Below are positions 1-7,822 of a stretch of 40,769 nt of DNA, piece by piece (the stretch's first letter is position 1; every line of letters starts with the position of its first letter). Source of the DNA: Thermoanaerobaculia bacterium (GTDB taxonomy: Bacteria; Acidobacteriota; Thermoanaerobaculia; Gp7-AA8). The translations under genes and the position numbers were made by a program. The DNA lies in contig JADGNY010000054.1 in the NCBI GenBank assembly GCA_017883235.1, positions 1 through 40,769 on the forward strand, written 5' to 3'. The notes beneath the pieces were generated by a model. The model did not search any database. It worked only from the letters and a program-made list of their open reading frames with translations, and was not told the origin of the DNA.

Positions 1-29
1 CCGCCGCCCAACCGGGATACAACGTGGGG

Positions 30-96
30 GTCCTTCGACCGTCCTGCGCCGCGCAATCGCTCCGCGATTACGCGGCTCCGGCGGCTCAGGATGACA
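30..96. repeat. Palindromic intergenic element
   Basis: The core is a stem of 13 bp with one mismatch (48-60 with 64-76, loop TCC), inside an outer segment that starts GTCCTTCGACC and ends CTCAGGATGAC. It lies just past the stop of the minus-strand gene at 111, so a transcript of that gene could fold it. There is no T-run, so a terminator role is not shown. It resembles dispersed palindromes common in the spacers of GC-rich environmental bacteria. Confidence 0.5.
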
Positions 97-110
97 GTGT
101 GCTTGTGGCA

Positions 111-887
111 CTACCGATTCAGCGCCTCTTGTTGCGACGGTATGCTGATCGAGGGCTGGATGAAGTGGGTGTGGTTGGTCTCGTTTTCGATGACCGAGGC
201 GTAGATATAGGTGTCGGGCGAGCTCGTCTCCACGAGGACCGTGAAGTCCTCGCCTTTCGTGATCAGCGGAAAGAGCGACTGCACGGAGGTGTGGACGAGC
301 GTGTTCGACGCCACGTTGAATCGCGTCACGGCGACGTTGCGCCCGGGGACGCGCTGCAGCGCCAGGGTGAAGGTTGCCTCGTGATCGCCGAGGTTGGCCA
401 GGCCGACGTTCGTGCGGAACTCGTCGCTGAAGGAGAGGCCGCTCAGCGCGCGCAGCGGAAAGTAGGTCGCGCCGTAGGTCACCGCGATCGGTTCGGGCGT
501 GGAGACGTCGGCATCGTGTACGCCGTAGACGCTGGCCAGCACGCGCACGGAGCGGGCGCTGTCGATGGTGGTGATCTTGAGTGGGGAAAGCGTCGCATCC
601 ATACCGAATGTCGAGGCCACGATGTCGGTGAAGTGCTGGCCCGATCCGGGGGCGATCGACACGAAGATGAACGGCTGATCGGGGGCGGTCGGCAGCGACA
701 ACATCACATTCGCCTCCGAACGGCCGTCGTTGAAGAGATCGATGTCCGTCTTCCAGCGGACGTTGTTGACGCCGACGACGCTGCCGACGATCGGTACGAG
801 CACGCTCACGCTCTGCGGTTGCGTCTCGGCAGCATAGGAGCCCGCCGATGCGAGGAGTAGCAGAACCGGTATCAGGGAGCGCGCCAT
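111..887 (-). CDS. Secreted protein of unknown function
   Basis: The product is 258 aa. It begins with a clear signal peptide (basic MARS, hydrophobic residues 5-16, likely cleavage after Ala20), so it should be exported. I do not recognise a family. Two segments look like copies of each other: residues 45-65 (WKTDIDLFNDGRSEANVML) and 158-177 (RTNVGLANLGDHEATFTLAL). This suggests two similar beta-rich domains. There is no lipobox, membrane anchor or catalytic motif. It starts at ATG 887 and is separated by 34 bp from the isoprenoid pair upstream on the same strand, so it could be co-transcribed with it. The assignment as a real gene rests on the signal peptide and GC-rich codon use. Confidence 0.75.
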   Translation of the reverse strand: MARSLIPVLLLLASAGSYAAETQPQSVSVLVPIVGSVVGVNNVRWKTDIDLFNDGRSEANVMLSLPTAPDQPFIFVSIAPGSGQHFTDIVASTFGMDATLSPLKITTIDSARSVRVLASVYGVHDADVSTPEPIAVTYGATYFPLRALSGLSFSDEFRTNVGLANLGDHEATFTLALQRVPGRNVAVTRFNVASNTLVHTSVQSLFPLITKGEDFTVLVETSSPDTYIYASVIENETNHTHFIQPSISIPSQQEALNR

Positions 888-921
888 CTCTTAGTACGAC
901 GAAACCTGATCGTCGCACGTT

Positions 922-1809
922 TCAAGCGAAATGAGGGCGGATGAGTCTACGTGCCACGACGACGATCTTCTGAACACGGCTGAGAGACAGCCGCTTCCGC
1001 AGGACCACCAGCGGGTCGCGCCGCAGCCGGGCCAGCACGGTGGCGTAGACGCCGCCCATCAGCAGCGTGGGGAAGCGGGTGTCGAACGACAGCTCCCTGA
1101 CCAGCGGCTCGGCGGCGCGAAAGTAGCCCGCGGCCCGCTCGATCTGGAACTCGATCAGCCGGCGCATGGCGTCGCTGCCGCGCCGGTCGAACAGATCGCG
1201 CTCGGTCACCCCGAACTGCCGCAACTCCTGCTGCGGGAGGTAGATGCGATCGCGGTCGAGATCGTCGGCCACGTCGCGGGTAACGTTCGTCAACTGCAGC
1301 GCCGTGGCCAGATTGCGGCCGTAGTCGATCGCCGCGGGGGTCCGGTATCCGTAGATGGCGAGCGAGATGTCGGAGATCGACGACGCCACCAATTCGCAGT
1401 ACTGCAGCAGCTCGTCGAATGTCTCGTAGCGCGTCTTGACCATGTCCTGCCGGCAGCCGTCCACCAGCGCCACGAAGGCGCTCATCGGAATGGCGAAGTG
1501 CTGCAAGGCGTCGGCGAGAGCCAGCGTGATCGGATGCGAAGGCCGGCCGGCGTAGGTGGCATCGAGCTCGCCCTGCCAGGCCGCGAGACGATCGAGCACC
1601 GACGCCGGGGAGTCGTTTGGTTCATCGGCGATGTCGTCCGCCCAGCGGCACCAGGCGTACGCGGCATAGACCGCGCGGCGCTTCGCCGGCGGCAGGAAGC
1701 GGAATCCCACCGAGAAGTTGGATCCGTATCGGTGCGCGATGGCGCGGCAGAAGGCGTAGGCCTCATCGACGGTCGGCGAGACCGGCAGCGGAAGCGCTTC
1801 GGAAGTCAT
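922..1809 (-). CDS. Squalene/phytoene synthase family protein (HpnC/HpnD-like)
   Basis: Members of this family join two prenyl diphosphates head to head at the membrane (farnesyl units to presqualene diphosphate or squalene, or geranylgeranyl units to phytoene). The protein is 295 aa, the usual length. Both metal-binding motifs are present: DDIAD at about residues 58-62 (context CRWADDIADE) and NVTRDVADD at about 175-183, followed by the RIYLP signature. The start is ATG 1809, because it overlaps the reductase stop by 4 nt (ATGA) and the encoded protein begins just ahead of the conserved AYAFCRAIA region; a longer frame from 1878 would add 23 unconserved residues. Whether it serves the hopanoid or the carotenoid branch cannot be told from the sequence. 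No cyclase or desaturase is in the window. Confidence 0.88.
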   Translation of the reverse strand: MTSEALPLPVSPTVDEAYAFCRAIAHRYGSNFSVGFRFLPPAKRRAVYAAYAWCRWADDIADEPNDSPASVLDRLAAWQGELDATYAGRPSHPITLALADALQHFAIPMSAFVALVDGCRQDMVKTRYETFDELLQYCELVASSISDISLAIYGYRTPAAIDYGRNLATALQLTNVTRDVADDLDRDRIYLPQQELRQFGVTERDLFDRRGSDAMRRLIEFQIERAAGYFRAAEPLVRELSFDTRFPTLLMGGVYATVLARLRRDPLVVLRKRLSLSRVQKIVVVARRLIRPHFA

Positions 1810-3065
1810 TGCGCCCCGCTCGATCCAGCACTCGGGCCGAGCGGCGGAACCTTCATCTCCGTGTCCCGGGCGCGGCACCAGTGCGGGCCCGGCTTATGGA
1901 GACAGCGTCCGTCATGTTTCCAGACCCGGCGGATGACCGGAGAGAGGAGCGACTTCCACCAACTGTTGCGGTGCCATCCGCTGAGATAGCGATGAAAGTC
2001 TTTGGCGTGCGCGGCCTGCCGCACGAACATCGACAGTCCGAAGTTTCCGCCGGTCTCATAGAGGAAGCGGTTGACGAGACTCGTTTTCTGTTTCGCCTCC
2101 AGTTTGCTCTTCCACAGCTCGTCGTAGTCGCGCTCCTCGAGAATGCTGCGCGCGGCCAGCGAGCCGCTCGTGAGCGCGTAGCGGATGCCGAGGCCGAAGA
2201 GATAGTCCTGAAATCCCGCCGCCTCGCCGACGAAGCGCGCCCCGTTCGCCGTCGCCGCGCGCTTGAGATGGAAGTTCATGTACGAGTAGCCGGTGCGTGC
2301 ATCGGCCGGTACCTCGAAACCGTGGATGCGCCGCGCCGCCGCGAGCGAGTGATCGAAGTACGAGTCGATCTGCTTGAAGTCCGCCACGATCGCGCAGCCG
2401 AAGGTGGCCACACCGTCGAGGATGAAGAGATACGAGTAGCCGCCGGGAGCGAGCTTGTGGTTGAAGTAGACGTCGATGAGCTCGGAACGTAGGTCGGACT
2501 CGGAACGTAGGTCGGACTCTCCAGTCCGACCGGGCGGGGGGTGGGCGTTTCGGCAGCGCGGGTCGGACTGGAGAGTCCGACCTACGTCCCCCACCTTCCA
2601 CGTCATCTCCTTCGCCAGCCCGTCCGGCGATGCCGGACCGGTGGCCACGATGTCGGCCTGGTCCGCCTGCAAGCGGCTGTTGAACACGACCTTCGCTCCG
2701 GCGCGCTGCGCCTGCGCCAGAAGGCCGCGGTCGAGCGTCCCCTCCTCGGCGCCGCGGTGGATGAAGTAGCCGTACGGCTCGCTGCTGCGGATCACGCGTC
2801 CTACGCCCCGATGGTCATAGAAGGTCGCCCAGTCGGTGGGGCGGAAGTAGAAGTTGCGCTCGATGCCGAGGCGGTCGAGAAAGTCGGGGACGGGCTCCGT
2901 TTCGGAGGCCCCTTCGATGATCTGCAGGTCGCCGATGAAGCGCGTGCCGACGTCGCCTTTGGCCTCGTGAACCTCGACGGCGCGGCCGGCGCGCGCGAGG
3001 ATGATTGCGGCGGCGAGACCGGACGGCCCCGCGCCCGCGATCCGGATCGGATCATGATCAGGCAT
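1806..3065 (-). CDS. FAD-dependent oxidoreductase, geranylgeranyl-reductase-like
   Basis: The 419-aa product starts with a dinucleotide-binding Rossmann motif (GAGPSGLAAA at about residues 9-18). In its second half it has the family's second FAD motif, GEAAGFQDYLFGLGIRYALTSG. It is therefore a flavoprotein of the geranylgeranyl reductase/squalene-associated group, probably acting on an isoprenoid made with the overlapping synthase (4-nt overlap). The start is ATG 3065; a TACCAT -10-like box ends 10 nt upstream and there is no Shine-Dalgarno. The odd feature is a stretch of about 35 residues (between EMTWK and LIDVYF) encoded by a palindromic repeat that keeps the frame. It is rich in R, S, P and D and contains a doubled SDLRSE. 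The protein may tolerate this as a surface loop, or the gene may be damaged. Confidence 0.78.
   Translation of the reverse strand: MPDHDPIRIAGAGPSGLAAAIILARAGRAVEVHEAKGDVGTRFIGDLQIIEGASETEPVPDFLDRLGIERNFYFRPTDWATFYDHRGVGRVIRSSEPYGYFIHRGAEEGTLDRGLLAQAQRAGAKVVFNSRLQADQADIVATGPASPDGLAKEMTWKVGDVGRTLQSDPRCRNAHPPPGRTGESDLRSESDLRSELIDVYFNHKLAPGGYSYLFILDGVATFGCAIVADFKQIDSYFDHSLAAARRIHGFEVPADARTGYSYMNFHLKRAATANGARFVGEAAGFQDYLFGLGIRYALTSGSLAARSILEERDYDELWKSKLEAKQKTSLVNRFLYETGGNFGLSMFVRQAAHAKDFHRYLSGWHRNSWWKSLLSPVIRRVWKHDGRCLHKPGPHWCRARDTEMKVPPLGPSAGSSGAQ
2483..2587. repeat. Nested palindromic repeat inside a coding sequence
   Basis: Two perfect 27-bp inverted arms (2505-2531 and 2561-2587) flank a 29-bp G-rich loop. 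Each arm is itself a hairpin of the form GGTCGGACT-CTCC-AGTCCGACC. An 18-bp direct duplication (2483-2500 and 2501-2518) precedes the left arm. The whole element is read in frame by the minus-strand oxidoreductase gene, with no stop codon and no frameshift. Confidence 0.92.
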
Positions 3066-3075
3066 CAGTCGCGGT

Positions 3076-3081
3076 ATGGTA
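3076..3081 (-). promoter_or_regulatory. -10-like box TACCAT, also a small dyad (3071-3085)
   Basis: TACCAT (minus strand) ends 10 nt before the reductase ATG, fitting a leaderless transcript. The box sits inside a perfect dyad GCGGTA-TGG-TACCGC (3071-3085), which could be an operator. It is in the 64-bp space shared with the divergent murJ. I saw no clear -35 element. Confidence 0.4.
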
Positions 3082-3129
3082 CCGCGCCGATCGGGCGCGA
3101 ATTCCGCAGTACGCTTCGCGCCATAACCG

Positions 3130-4794
3130 ATGACCGACGAGGCCATGCCGGAACGTCCCGCCAAAGCAAAGCCGCGCACCGCGGGCTTTGCCGTCCTCGT
3201 CGCCGCGGGGATTCTCCTCAGCCGCATCGCCGGCCTGATCCGAACGCGTGTCTTCGCGCACTACCTTGGTAACTCCGCGGCAGCAGGGGCGTACAACGCC
3301 GGCCTCAAGATCCCGAACTTCCTGCAGAACCTCTTCGGCGAGGGTGTCCTCTCCGCGTCGTTCATCCCGGTCTACGCGCGTCTCATCGCCGAAGACGATG
3401 ACGAGATGGCCGGCCGCGTTGCCGGAGTGATCCTCTCGCTCCTCGGCGTGATCGTCATGGTCATCGTGACCGTCTGCGTCTTCATCACGCCGTGGATCAT
3501 CGACCTCATCGCCCCCGGGTTCGAGGGCGACGTGCGGCTGCTGACGATCCGCATAGTTCAGATCCTGTTTCCCGCCACCGGACTGCTCGTCTTCTCGGCG
3601 TGGTGTCTCGGCGTTCTGAACAGTCACCACAAATTCTTCGTCTCCTACGTCGCGCCGGTGGTCTGGAACGCGGCCATGATCGCCACGCTGGTGTTCTTCG
3701 GCACGCGCACATCGCAGAGCGGCCTGGTCATCGCGCTTTCGTGGGGAACCGTTCTCGGCTCTGCGCTGCAGGTCGGTATTCAAGTGCCGTTCGTTCTCAA
3801 GTACGCGCCGCGGATCAAGCTTTCGCTGCAGACAGCGTTACCGCATGTGCGCACCGTGATCAGCAGCTTCGTGCCGGTGGTGATCAGTCGTGGCGTGGTG
3901 CAGTTGAGCGGCTACGTCGATCAGATCATTGCCAGCTACCTCGGCACCGCAGCCGTGGCCGGTCTCTCATACGCGCAGACGATCTACTTTCTCCCCATCA
4001 GCCTCTTCGGCATGTCGGTCGCGGCGGCGGAGTTGCCGCAGATGTCCGGCGCGCTCGGCACTGAAGAGGAGATCAACGCCGCGCTTCGCAAGCGTCTCGA
4101 TCGCGGGTTGCGGCAGATTTCATTCTTCGTCGTCCCGACCGTGACCGCGTTCATCTTCATCGGACGCGTGCTCGTGGCCGCGCTGTTCCAGTCAGGCCAG
4201 TTTCGCAACGATGACTCGCTCTACGTCTGGTACATCCTGATCGGCTCGACTTTCGGTCTTCTCGCGGTGACGCTCGGCCGGCTCTATTCGTCGGCGTTCT
4301 ATGCGTTGCGCGATCCGAAGACGCCTCTTCGCTTCGCTATGCTCCGCGTGTCGCTCACCGCGGTCCTGGGACTGCTGTTCGCGTTCCCGTTGCGGCCGTA
4401 CATCATCGACCTGATCGTGTTGCTGCACATGCCGGTGCCGAACCTCCCCGAGGGACCGAAGCTGCTTGGGGTGATCGGACTGACGGCATCGGCGGGGATG
4501 GCCGGCTGGATCGAGTTCGCATTGCTCCGCCGCGCGCTGGCGCGCCGCATTGGCTCCGTCAAACTGGCGCCATCATTCCTCGGCAGGTTGTGGATCTCAG
4601 GATTGGTCGCCGCGGCCGCAGGCGTCGCCTGCCATCTCTTTCTCGCGCCGCACGTCGTGCCGCATCTTCCGATGCGCCATATCAGCGAGGCGATCCTGGT
4701 GGCGGGGGCGTTCGGCGTCATCTACTTCGGCGCCGCGATCAGCCTCGGGGTTGGGGAGGCGAGGGCGACATTGCAGAGGTTCGTGAAGCGTTAG
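3130..4794 (+). CDS. murJ: Lipid II flippase MurJ (MviN family)
   Basis: MurJ moves the peptidoglycan precursor lipid II across the inner membrane. The product is 554 aa, slightly longer than usual (about 510-530) because of a short polar N-terminus. The family's opening is unmistakable: LLSRIAGLIRTRVFAHYLG, then AYNAGLKIPNFLQNLFGEGVLSASFIPVY. Many hydrophobic segments follow along the whole length, consistent with 14 transmembrane helices. The start could be ATG 3130 or ATG 3145 (MPERPAK); neither has a strong ribosome site. It is divergent from the isoprenoid pair and transcribed alone, ending directly at a palindromic repeat. Confidence 0.95.
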   Translation: MTDEAMPERPAKAKPRTAGFAVLVAAGILLSRIAGLIRTRVFAHYLGNSAAAGAYNAGLKIPNFLQNLFGEGVLSASFIPVYARLIAEDDDEMAGRVAGVILSLLGVIVMVIVTVCVFITPWIIDLIAPGFEGDVRLLTIRIVQILFPATGLLVFSAWCLGVLNSHHKFFVSYVAPVVWNAAMIATLVFFGTRTSQSGLVIALSWGTVLGSALQVGIQVPFVLKYAPRIKLSLQTALPHVRTVISSFVPVVISRGVVQLSGYVDQIIASYLGTAAVAGLSYAQTIYFLPISLFGMSVAAAELPQMSGALGTEEEINAALRKRLDRGLRQISFFVVPTVTAFIFIGRVLVAALFQSGQFRNDDSLYVWYILIGSTFGLLAVTLGRLYSSAFYALRDPKTPLRFAMLRVSLTAVLGLLFAFPLRPYIIDLIVLLHMPVPNLPEGPKLLGVIGLTASAGMAGWIEFALLRRALARRIGSVKLAPSFLGRLWISGLVAAAAGVACHLFLAPHVVPHLPMRHISEAILVAGAFGVIYFGAAISLGVGEARATLQRFVKR

Positions 4795-4880
4795 CCCTGG
4801 GACCGCGCGCGTCCCGCGCGCGTTTGATGCTCAGCATCCTGCTTCTTACAAGCGCGGGCGAGACGCCCGCGCTCCCAGGG
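4795..4880. repeat. Palindromic spacer repeat, CCCTGGGA...TCCCAGGG family, copy 1
   Basis: It begins CCCTGGGACCGCGCGCG right after the murJ stop and ends GAGACGCCCGCGCTCCCAGGG. The ends are inverted repeats, and the right arm holds its own small hairpin (GCGGGCG-AGA-CGCCCGC). Related copies lie at 22687-22771 (complete) and 29451-29478 (one arm). The right arm supplies the last codons of a truncated DUF2283 gene. Confidence 0.85.
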
Positions 4881-4956
4881 GCTCCGCCTCGTCGTATTCG
4901 CCGTCGCGGAGACTGATGAAGAGCGAGTCGTGCTCATCGTCGTAGAAGTAATTCAT
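4846..4956 (-). pseudogene. Truncated second copy of a DUF2283 gene
   Basis: A 36-codon frame opens with MNYFYDDEHDSLFISLRDGE, which lines up with the start of the intact neighbour (MRITYDKESDALAIDFRDAE). After YDEAE the homology stops, and the remaining residues (PLGARASRPRL) are simply the translation of the palindromic spacer repeat, ending at TAA. A good ribosome site (GGAGG, shortly before ATG 4956) shows that the 5' end is intact. The intact copy ends 18 bp upstream, so this was a tandem paralogue whose 3' half was lost or replaced by the repeat. A translated 36-aa peptide remains possible. Confidence 0.72.
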
Positions 4957-4974
4957 CGTCGCCTCCGAGTGAGA

Positions 4975-5223
4975 CTAGCGATGGCGGACAGGTTCGACGA
5001 GTGGCTCTTCAATCTCGGAAGAAAGTTGCTCGGGGACCATGCGCATGAGGCGATCGATGTCGACAAACTTCGATGCGTCGTAGTAAATCTCGATTCCCAT
5101 CGGCCGTCCGGACTTGTCGAAGTCGATGACGAAGCCGTCATAGATTTCTTCCGACTCGTGGTATTCGGCGTCGCGGAAGTCGATCGCCAGCGCGTCTGAC
5201 TCCTTGTCGTAGGTGATTCTCAT
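4975..5223 (-). CDS. DUF2283 family protein
   Basis: The product is 82 aa and acidic. It has the family pattern of a short beta-rich domain: MRITYDKESDALAI, then DFRDAEYHESEEI, DGFVIDFDKSGRPMGIEI, and a helical tail. Molecular function is unknown for the family. Its start overlaps the stop of the DUF4258 gene by 4 nt (5220-5223), so the two are translationally coupled. DUF4258 and DUF2283 proteins are often adjacent in bacteria and are discussed as possible toxin-antitoxin pairs; that role is inference here. Confidence 0.85.
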   Translation of the reverse strand: MRITYDKESDALAIDFRDAEYHESEEIYDGFVIDFDKSGRPMGIEIYYDASKFVDIDRLMRMVPEQLSSEIEEPLVEPVRHR

Positions 5224-5453
5224 CGCCGCCTCTTTTTGTAGTTGCGATCCCAGTGCGCTGTCTCAATGGTCTCACGATCCCCTAACGTCACGACCCGAAC
5301 ATACCTTTCCTCGGACTCGAAGTAGCCCCAAAACCGAAAGTATCCATTCGCCTGCTCTTCGACCTCGATTGGGTTACGAATGACCTGTCGGCACATTGCT
5401 TCCGTAATCTGGCGGCGGCGCAGGCGTCCCTGACCGTGTGGTGTCGCTTTCAA
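5220..5453 (-). CDS. DUF4258 family protein, possible toxin of a DUF2283 pair
   Basis: The product is 77 aa and strongly basic. The pattern HGQGRLRRRQITEAMCRQVIRNP followed by a beta-rich half (YFRFWGYFE, YVRVVTLGDRETIETAHW) and the tail NYKKRRR fits DUF4258, small proteins with a likely RelE/BrnT-like fold. The basic protein paired with an acidic DUF2283 partner is typical of toxin-antitoxin modules, but no toxicity is shown. I use the TTG at 5453, because the frame contains no ATG upstream; the true start is uncertain. It is divergent from the peptide-transport ATPase gene. Confidence 0.72.
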   Translation of the reverse strand: MKATPHGQGRLRRRQITEAMCRQVIRNPIEVEEQANGYFRFWGYFESEERYVRVVTLGDRETIETAHWDRNYKKRRR

Positions 5454-5493
5454 GCAATCCGAGGATACCTCGGCCCTCTGACACCATTCTTGC

Positions 5494-5499
5494 TACGAT
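5494..5499 (+). promoter_or_regulatory. -10-like box TACGAT of the ABC ATPase gene
   Basis: TACGAT ends 9 nt before the GTG start at 5509, and there is no Shine-Dalgarno between them. This fits a leaderless or nearly leaderless transcript. No clear -35. Confidence 0.4.
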
Positions 5500-5508
5500 C
5501 CACGCCGC

Positions 5509-6603
5509 GTGAGCGACCTTCCAACGATGGCGAGCGGGCAACCGATGCAACCGCTAGGGTTACCCGGCGGGCATGTCGCAGACATCGACGCCGCTCCCCA
5601 CGACGCCATCCTCGAAGTCAGGAACCTCCGCACCTCGTTTCCTACAGCGGGTGGATTCGTTCACGCCGTCGACAACGTCTCCTTCAACGTACGCAAAGGG
5701 GAGGCGCTGGCGCTGGTTGGGGAGTCCGGATGCGGGAAGAGCGTTACGGCGATGTCGATCATGCGGCTGGTCGCCCCTCCGGGGCGGATCACCGCGGGCC
5801 AGGTGCGATTCAAAGGGCGCAACCTGGCCGACCTCTCCGAACGTGAGATGCGCACCGTGCGCGGCAACGACATCGCCATGGTGTTTCAGGAGCCGATGAC
5901 GTCGCTCAATCCGGTGTTCAAGATTGGCGCGCAGGTGGCCGAGGCCGTACGCATCCATCAGAAGGTATCGAAGAAGGAGGCGTGGAGGCGGGCGGGGGAG
6001 ATGCTCGAGCTGGTCTCGATCCCCGATCCGATCAAACGCCTCGATGACTATCCGCATCAGCTCTCAGGCGGAATGCGGCAGCGGGTCATGATCGCCATGG
6101 CACTCTCCTGCGACCCGGAGCTGCTGATCGCCGATGAGCCGACCACCGCGCTCGACGTCACCATCCAGGCGCAGATCATGGAGCTTCTGGCCTCGCTCCA
6201 GCAACGGCTCGGGCTGGCCATTCTCCTCATCACGCACGACCTCGGCATCGTCGCCGAATTCTGCGAGCGGGTCATCGTCATGTATACCGGCCGCATCGTC
6301 GAAGAGGCGCCGGTGCGCGAGCTCTTCGCCAATCCGGCGCATCCGTATACCCGAGGATTGCTGCACTCGTTGCCGAGCGTCAGCGGCGGCGATCCCGCGG
6401 CGCCACACCGGCTGCCAACCATCAAAGGGATGGTGCCGTCGATCAACAACCTCCCGCGCGGATGCAAGTTCAATCCGCGCTGTCCCGACGTCATGGACAT
6501 CTGTCTGGGCAACGAGCCGGCGCGGATGATGGTGTCTCCCGGGCATGACGCGCGGTGTTACCTGCATGGCGACGAGGCGGATCCGGAGAGGGTGGGGGAG
6601 TAA
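5509..6603 (+). CDS. Peptide ABC transporter ATPase, OppD/DppD type
   Basis: This is a cytoplasmic ATPase subunit of a dipeptide/oligopeptide importer. In the 364-aa protein the Walker A is GESGCGKS (71-78), the Q-loop lies in [11 protein letters not shown], the signature is LSGGM (185-189) and the Walker B is [12 protein letters not shown] (205-216). The C-terminal oligopeptide-transporter domain has the expected cysteines ([14 protein letters not shown] ... ARCYL), which in some DppD proteins hold an iron-sulfur cluster. The start is GTG 5509; ATG 5527 is an alternative, with an N-terminal extension of about 30 residues either way. It is followed after 9 bp by its OppF-type partner. No permease or binding-protein gene is nearby, so those must be elsewhere. 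Confidence 0.93.
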   Translation: MSDLPTMASGQPMQPLGLPGGHVADIDAAPHDAILEVRNLRTSFPTAGGFVHAVDNVSFNVRKGEALALVGESGCGKSVTAMSIMRLVAPPGRITAGQVRFKGRNLADLSEREMRTVRGNDIAMVFQEPMTSLNPVFKIGAQVAEAVRIHQKVSKKEAWRRAGEMLELVSIPDPIKRLDDYPHQLSGGMRQRVMIAMALSCDPELLIADEPTTALDVTIQAQIMELLASLQQRLGLAILLITHDLGIVAEFCERVIVMYTGRIVEEAPVRELFANPAHPYTRGLLHSLPSVSGGDPAAPHRLPTIKGMVPSINNLPRGCKFNPRCPDVMDICLGNEPARMMVSPGHDARCYLHGDEADPERVGE

Positions 6604-6612
6604 GGCAACGCC

Positions 6613-7668
6613 ATGACCGCAGATCCCGTCTCCACCCAGCCGTCCCCCGTCCTCCCGCTCGGTATCGGCGAGCCGCTGCTGGTCGTCCGCGATCTCACCA
6701 AGTACTTCCCGGTGAAGCGCGGCGTCCTGGCGCACGTCGTCGCGCAGGTCAAAGCGGTCGACGGCGTCAGCTTCGGTGTCAGCCGCGGGGAGACGCTCGG
6801 CCTCGTCGGCGAATCGGGATCGGGGAAGACCACCGTCGGCCGCTGCATCCTCCGCCTCATCGAGCCGACATCGGGAAGCGTCGAGTTCGAGGGGGAGGAT
6901 GTCCTGGCCCTCGGCAATGGCGACATGCGCCGGATGCGGCGGCATATGCAGATCGTCTTTCAGGACCCGTACGCGTCGCTCAATCCGAGGATGAACGTCG
7001 GGACGATCGTGGCCGAGCCGCTGATCATCCATGGAGGCATGTCGTCAAACGAGCGCGACGCGCGGGTGGCGCAACTCCTGGAGATCGTCGGCCTCAGTCC
7101 CGACTACCGCAAGCGTTATCCGCACGAGTTCTCCGGCGGGCAGCGGCAGCGCATCGGTGTGGCGCGGGCTTTGGCCACCAACCCGAAGTTCCTCGTGCTC
7201 GACGAGCCGGTCTCCGCGCTCGACGTCTCCGTGCAGGCCCAGGTGGTCAACCTGCTTCAGGACCTTCAGGAACAGCTCGGGCTGACGTATCTCTTCATCG
7301 CCCACGACCTCTCCGTCGTCGAGCACATCTCCAGCCGCGTGGCGGTGATGTACCTCGGCAAGATCATGGAGCTGGCCGGCCGCCGCGAGCTGTACGCCGA
7401 TCCGCTGCATCCGTACACGAGGGCGTTGCTCTCCGCCGTCCCGATCCCCGATCCCACCCGACACAAGAGCCGCATCATCCTCAGCGGAGACATCCCCACG
7501 CCTCTGAATCCGCCGAGCGGCTGCGTTTTCCACACTCGTTGTCCGATCGCGCGGTTCCCGATCTGCCGCGACGCCGTGCCGCCGCTGATCGAGCACAAGC
7601 CGGGTCAGTTTGCCGCCTGCCACTTCGCCGGCGAGCCGATCGCGCCGCCGGCCACGACGCCGTCGTAG
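6613..7668 (+). CDS. Peptide ABC transporter ATPase, OppF/DppF type
   Basis: This is the second ATPase of the heterodimer that powers a peptide importer. The protein is 351 aa: Walker [10 protein letters not shown] (66-74), Q-loop in [11 protein letters not shown], signature FSGGQ (173-177), Walker B VLDEP (195-199), and the oligopeptide C-terminal domain ([15 protein letters not shown] ... FAACHF). The segment [14 protein letters not shown] is typical of OppF rather than OppD. It lies 9 bp after the OppD-type gene and is surely in the same operon. Nothing related follows, so the pair is an ATPase-only locus. Confidence 0.93.
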   Translation: MTADPVSTQPSPVLPLGIGEPLLVVRDLTKYFPVKRGVLAHVVAQVKAVDGVSFGVSRGETLGLVGESGSGKTTVGRCILRLIEPTSGSVEFEGEDVLALGNGDMRRMRRHMQIVFQDPYASLNPRMNVGTIVAEPLIIHGGMSSNERDARVAQLLEIVGLSPDYRKRYPHEFSGGQRQRIGVARALATNPKFLVLDEPVSALDVSVQAQVVNLLQDLQEQLGLTYLFIAHDLSVVEHISSRVAVMYLGKIMELAGRRELYADPLHPYTRALLSAVPIPDPTRHKSRIILSGDIPTPLNPPSGCVFHTRCPIARFPICRDAVPPLIEHKPGQFAACHFAGEPIAPPATTPS

Positions 7669-7712
7669 GCGACATTCGACGTTTCCCGGCGTCAAACGTA
7701 CTGGCTGCGGAC

Positions 7713-7718
7713 TACAAT
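7713..7718 (+). promoter_or_regulatory. Possible -10 box TACAAT before the export operon
   Basis: TACAAT lies in the 154-bp space before the first TolC gene, about 104 nt upstream of its start. Unlike several other genes here, this one has a strong AGGAGG ribosome site, so a leadered mRNA starting near 7725 is plausible. No convincing -35. Confidence 0.28.
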
Positions 7719-7822
7719 GCGCGCGCCGATATCGGTCCGCTTTGCCGTCTCGCAGTCAGAGGCGCACGCGAGAAACAATCCATAAACTGATGCGTAGAAG
7801 AGGCGTGTCCAGGAGGATTTAC

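Noticed and set aside
4795-4880. Rho-independent terminator of murJ
   Set aside because: A hairpin is present but no T-run follows; the same element occurs where no terminator is needed, so it is listed as a repeat.
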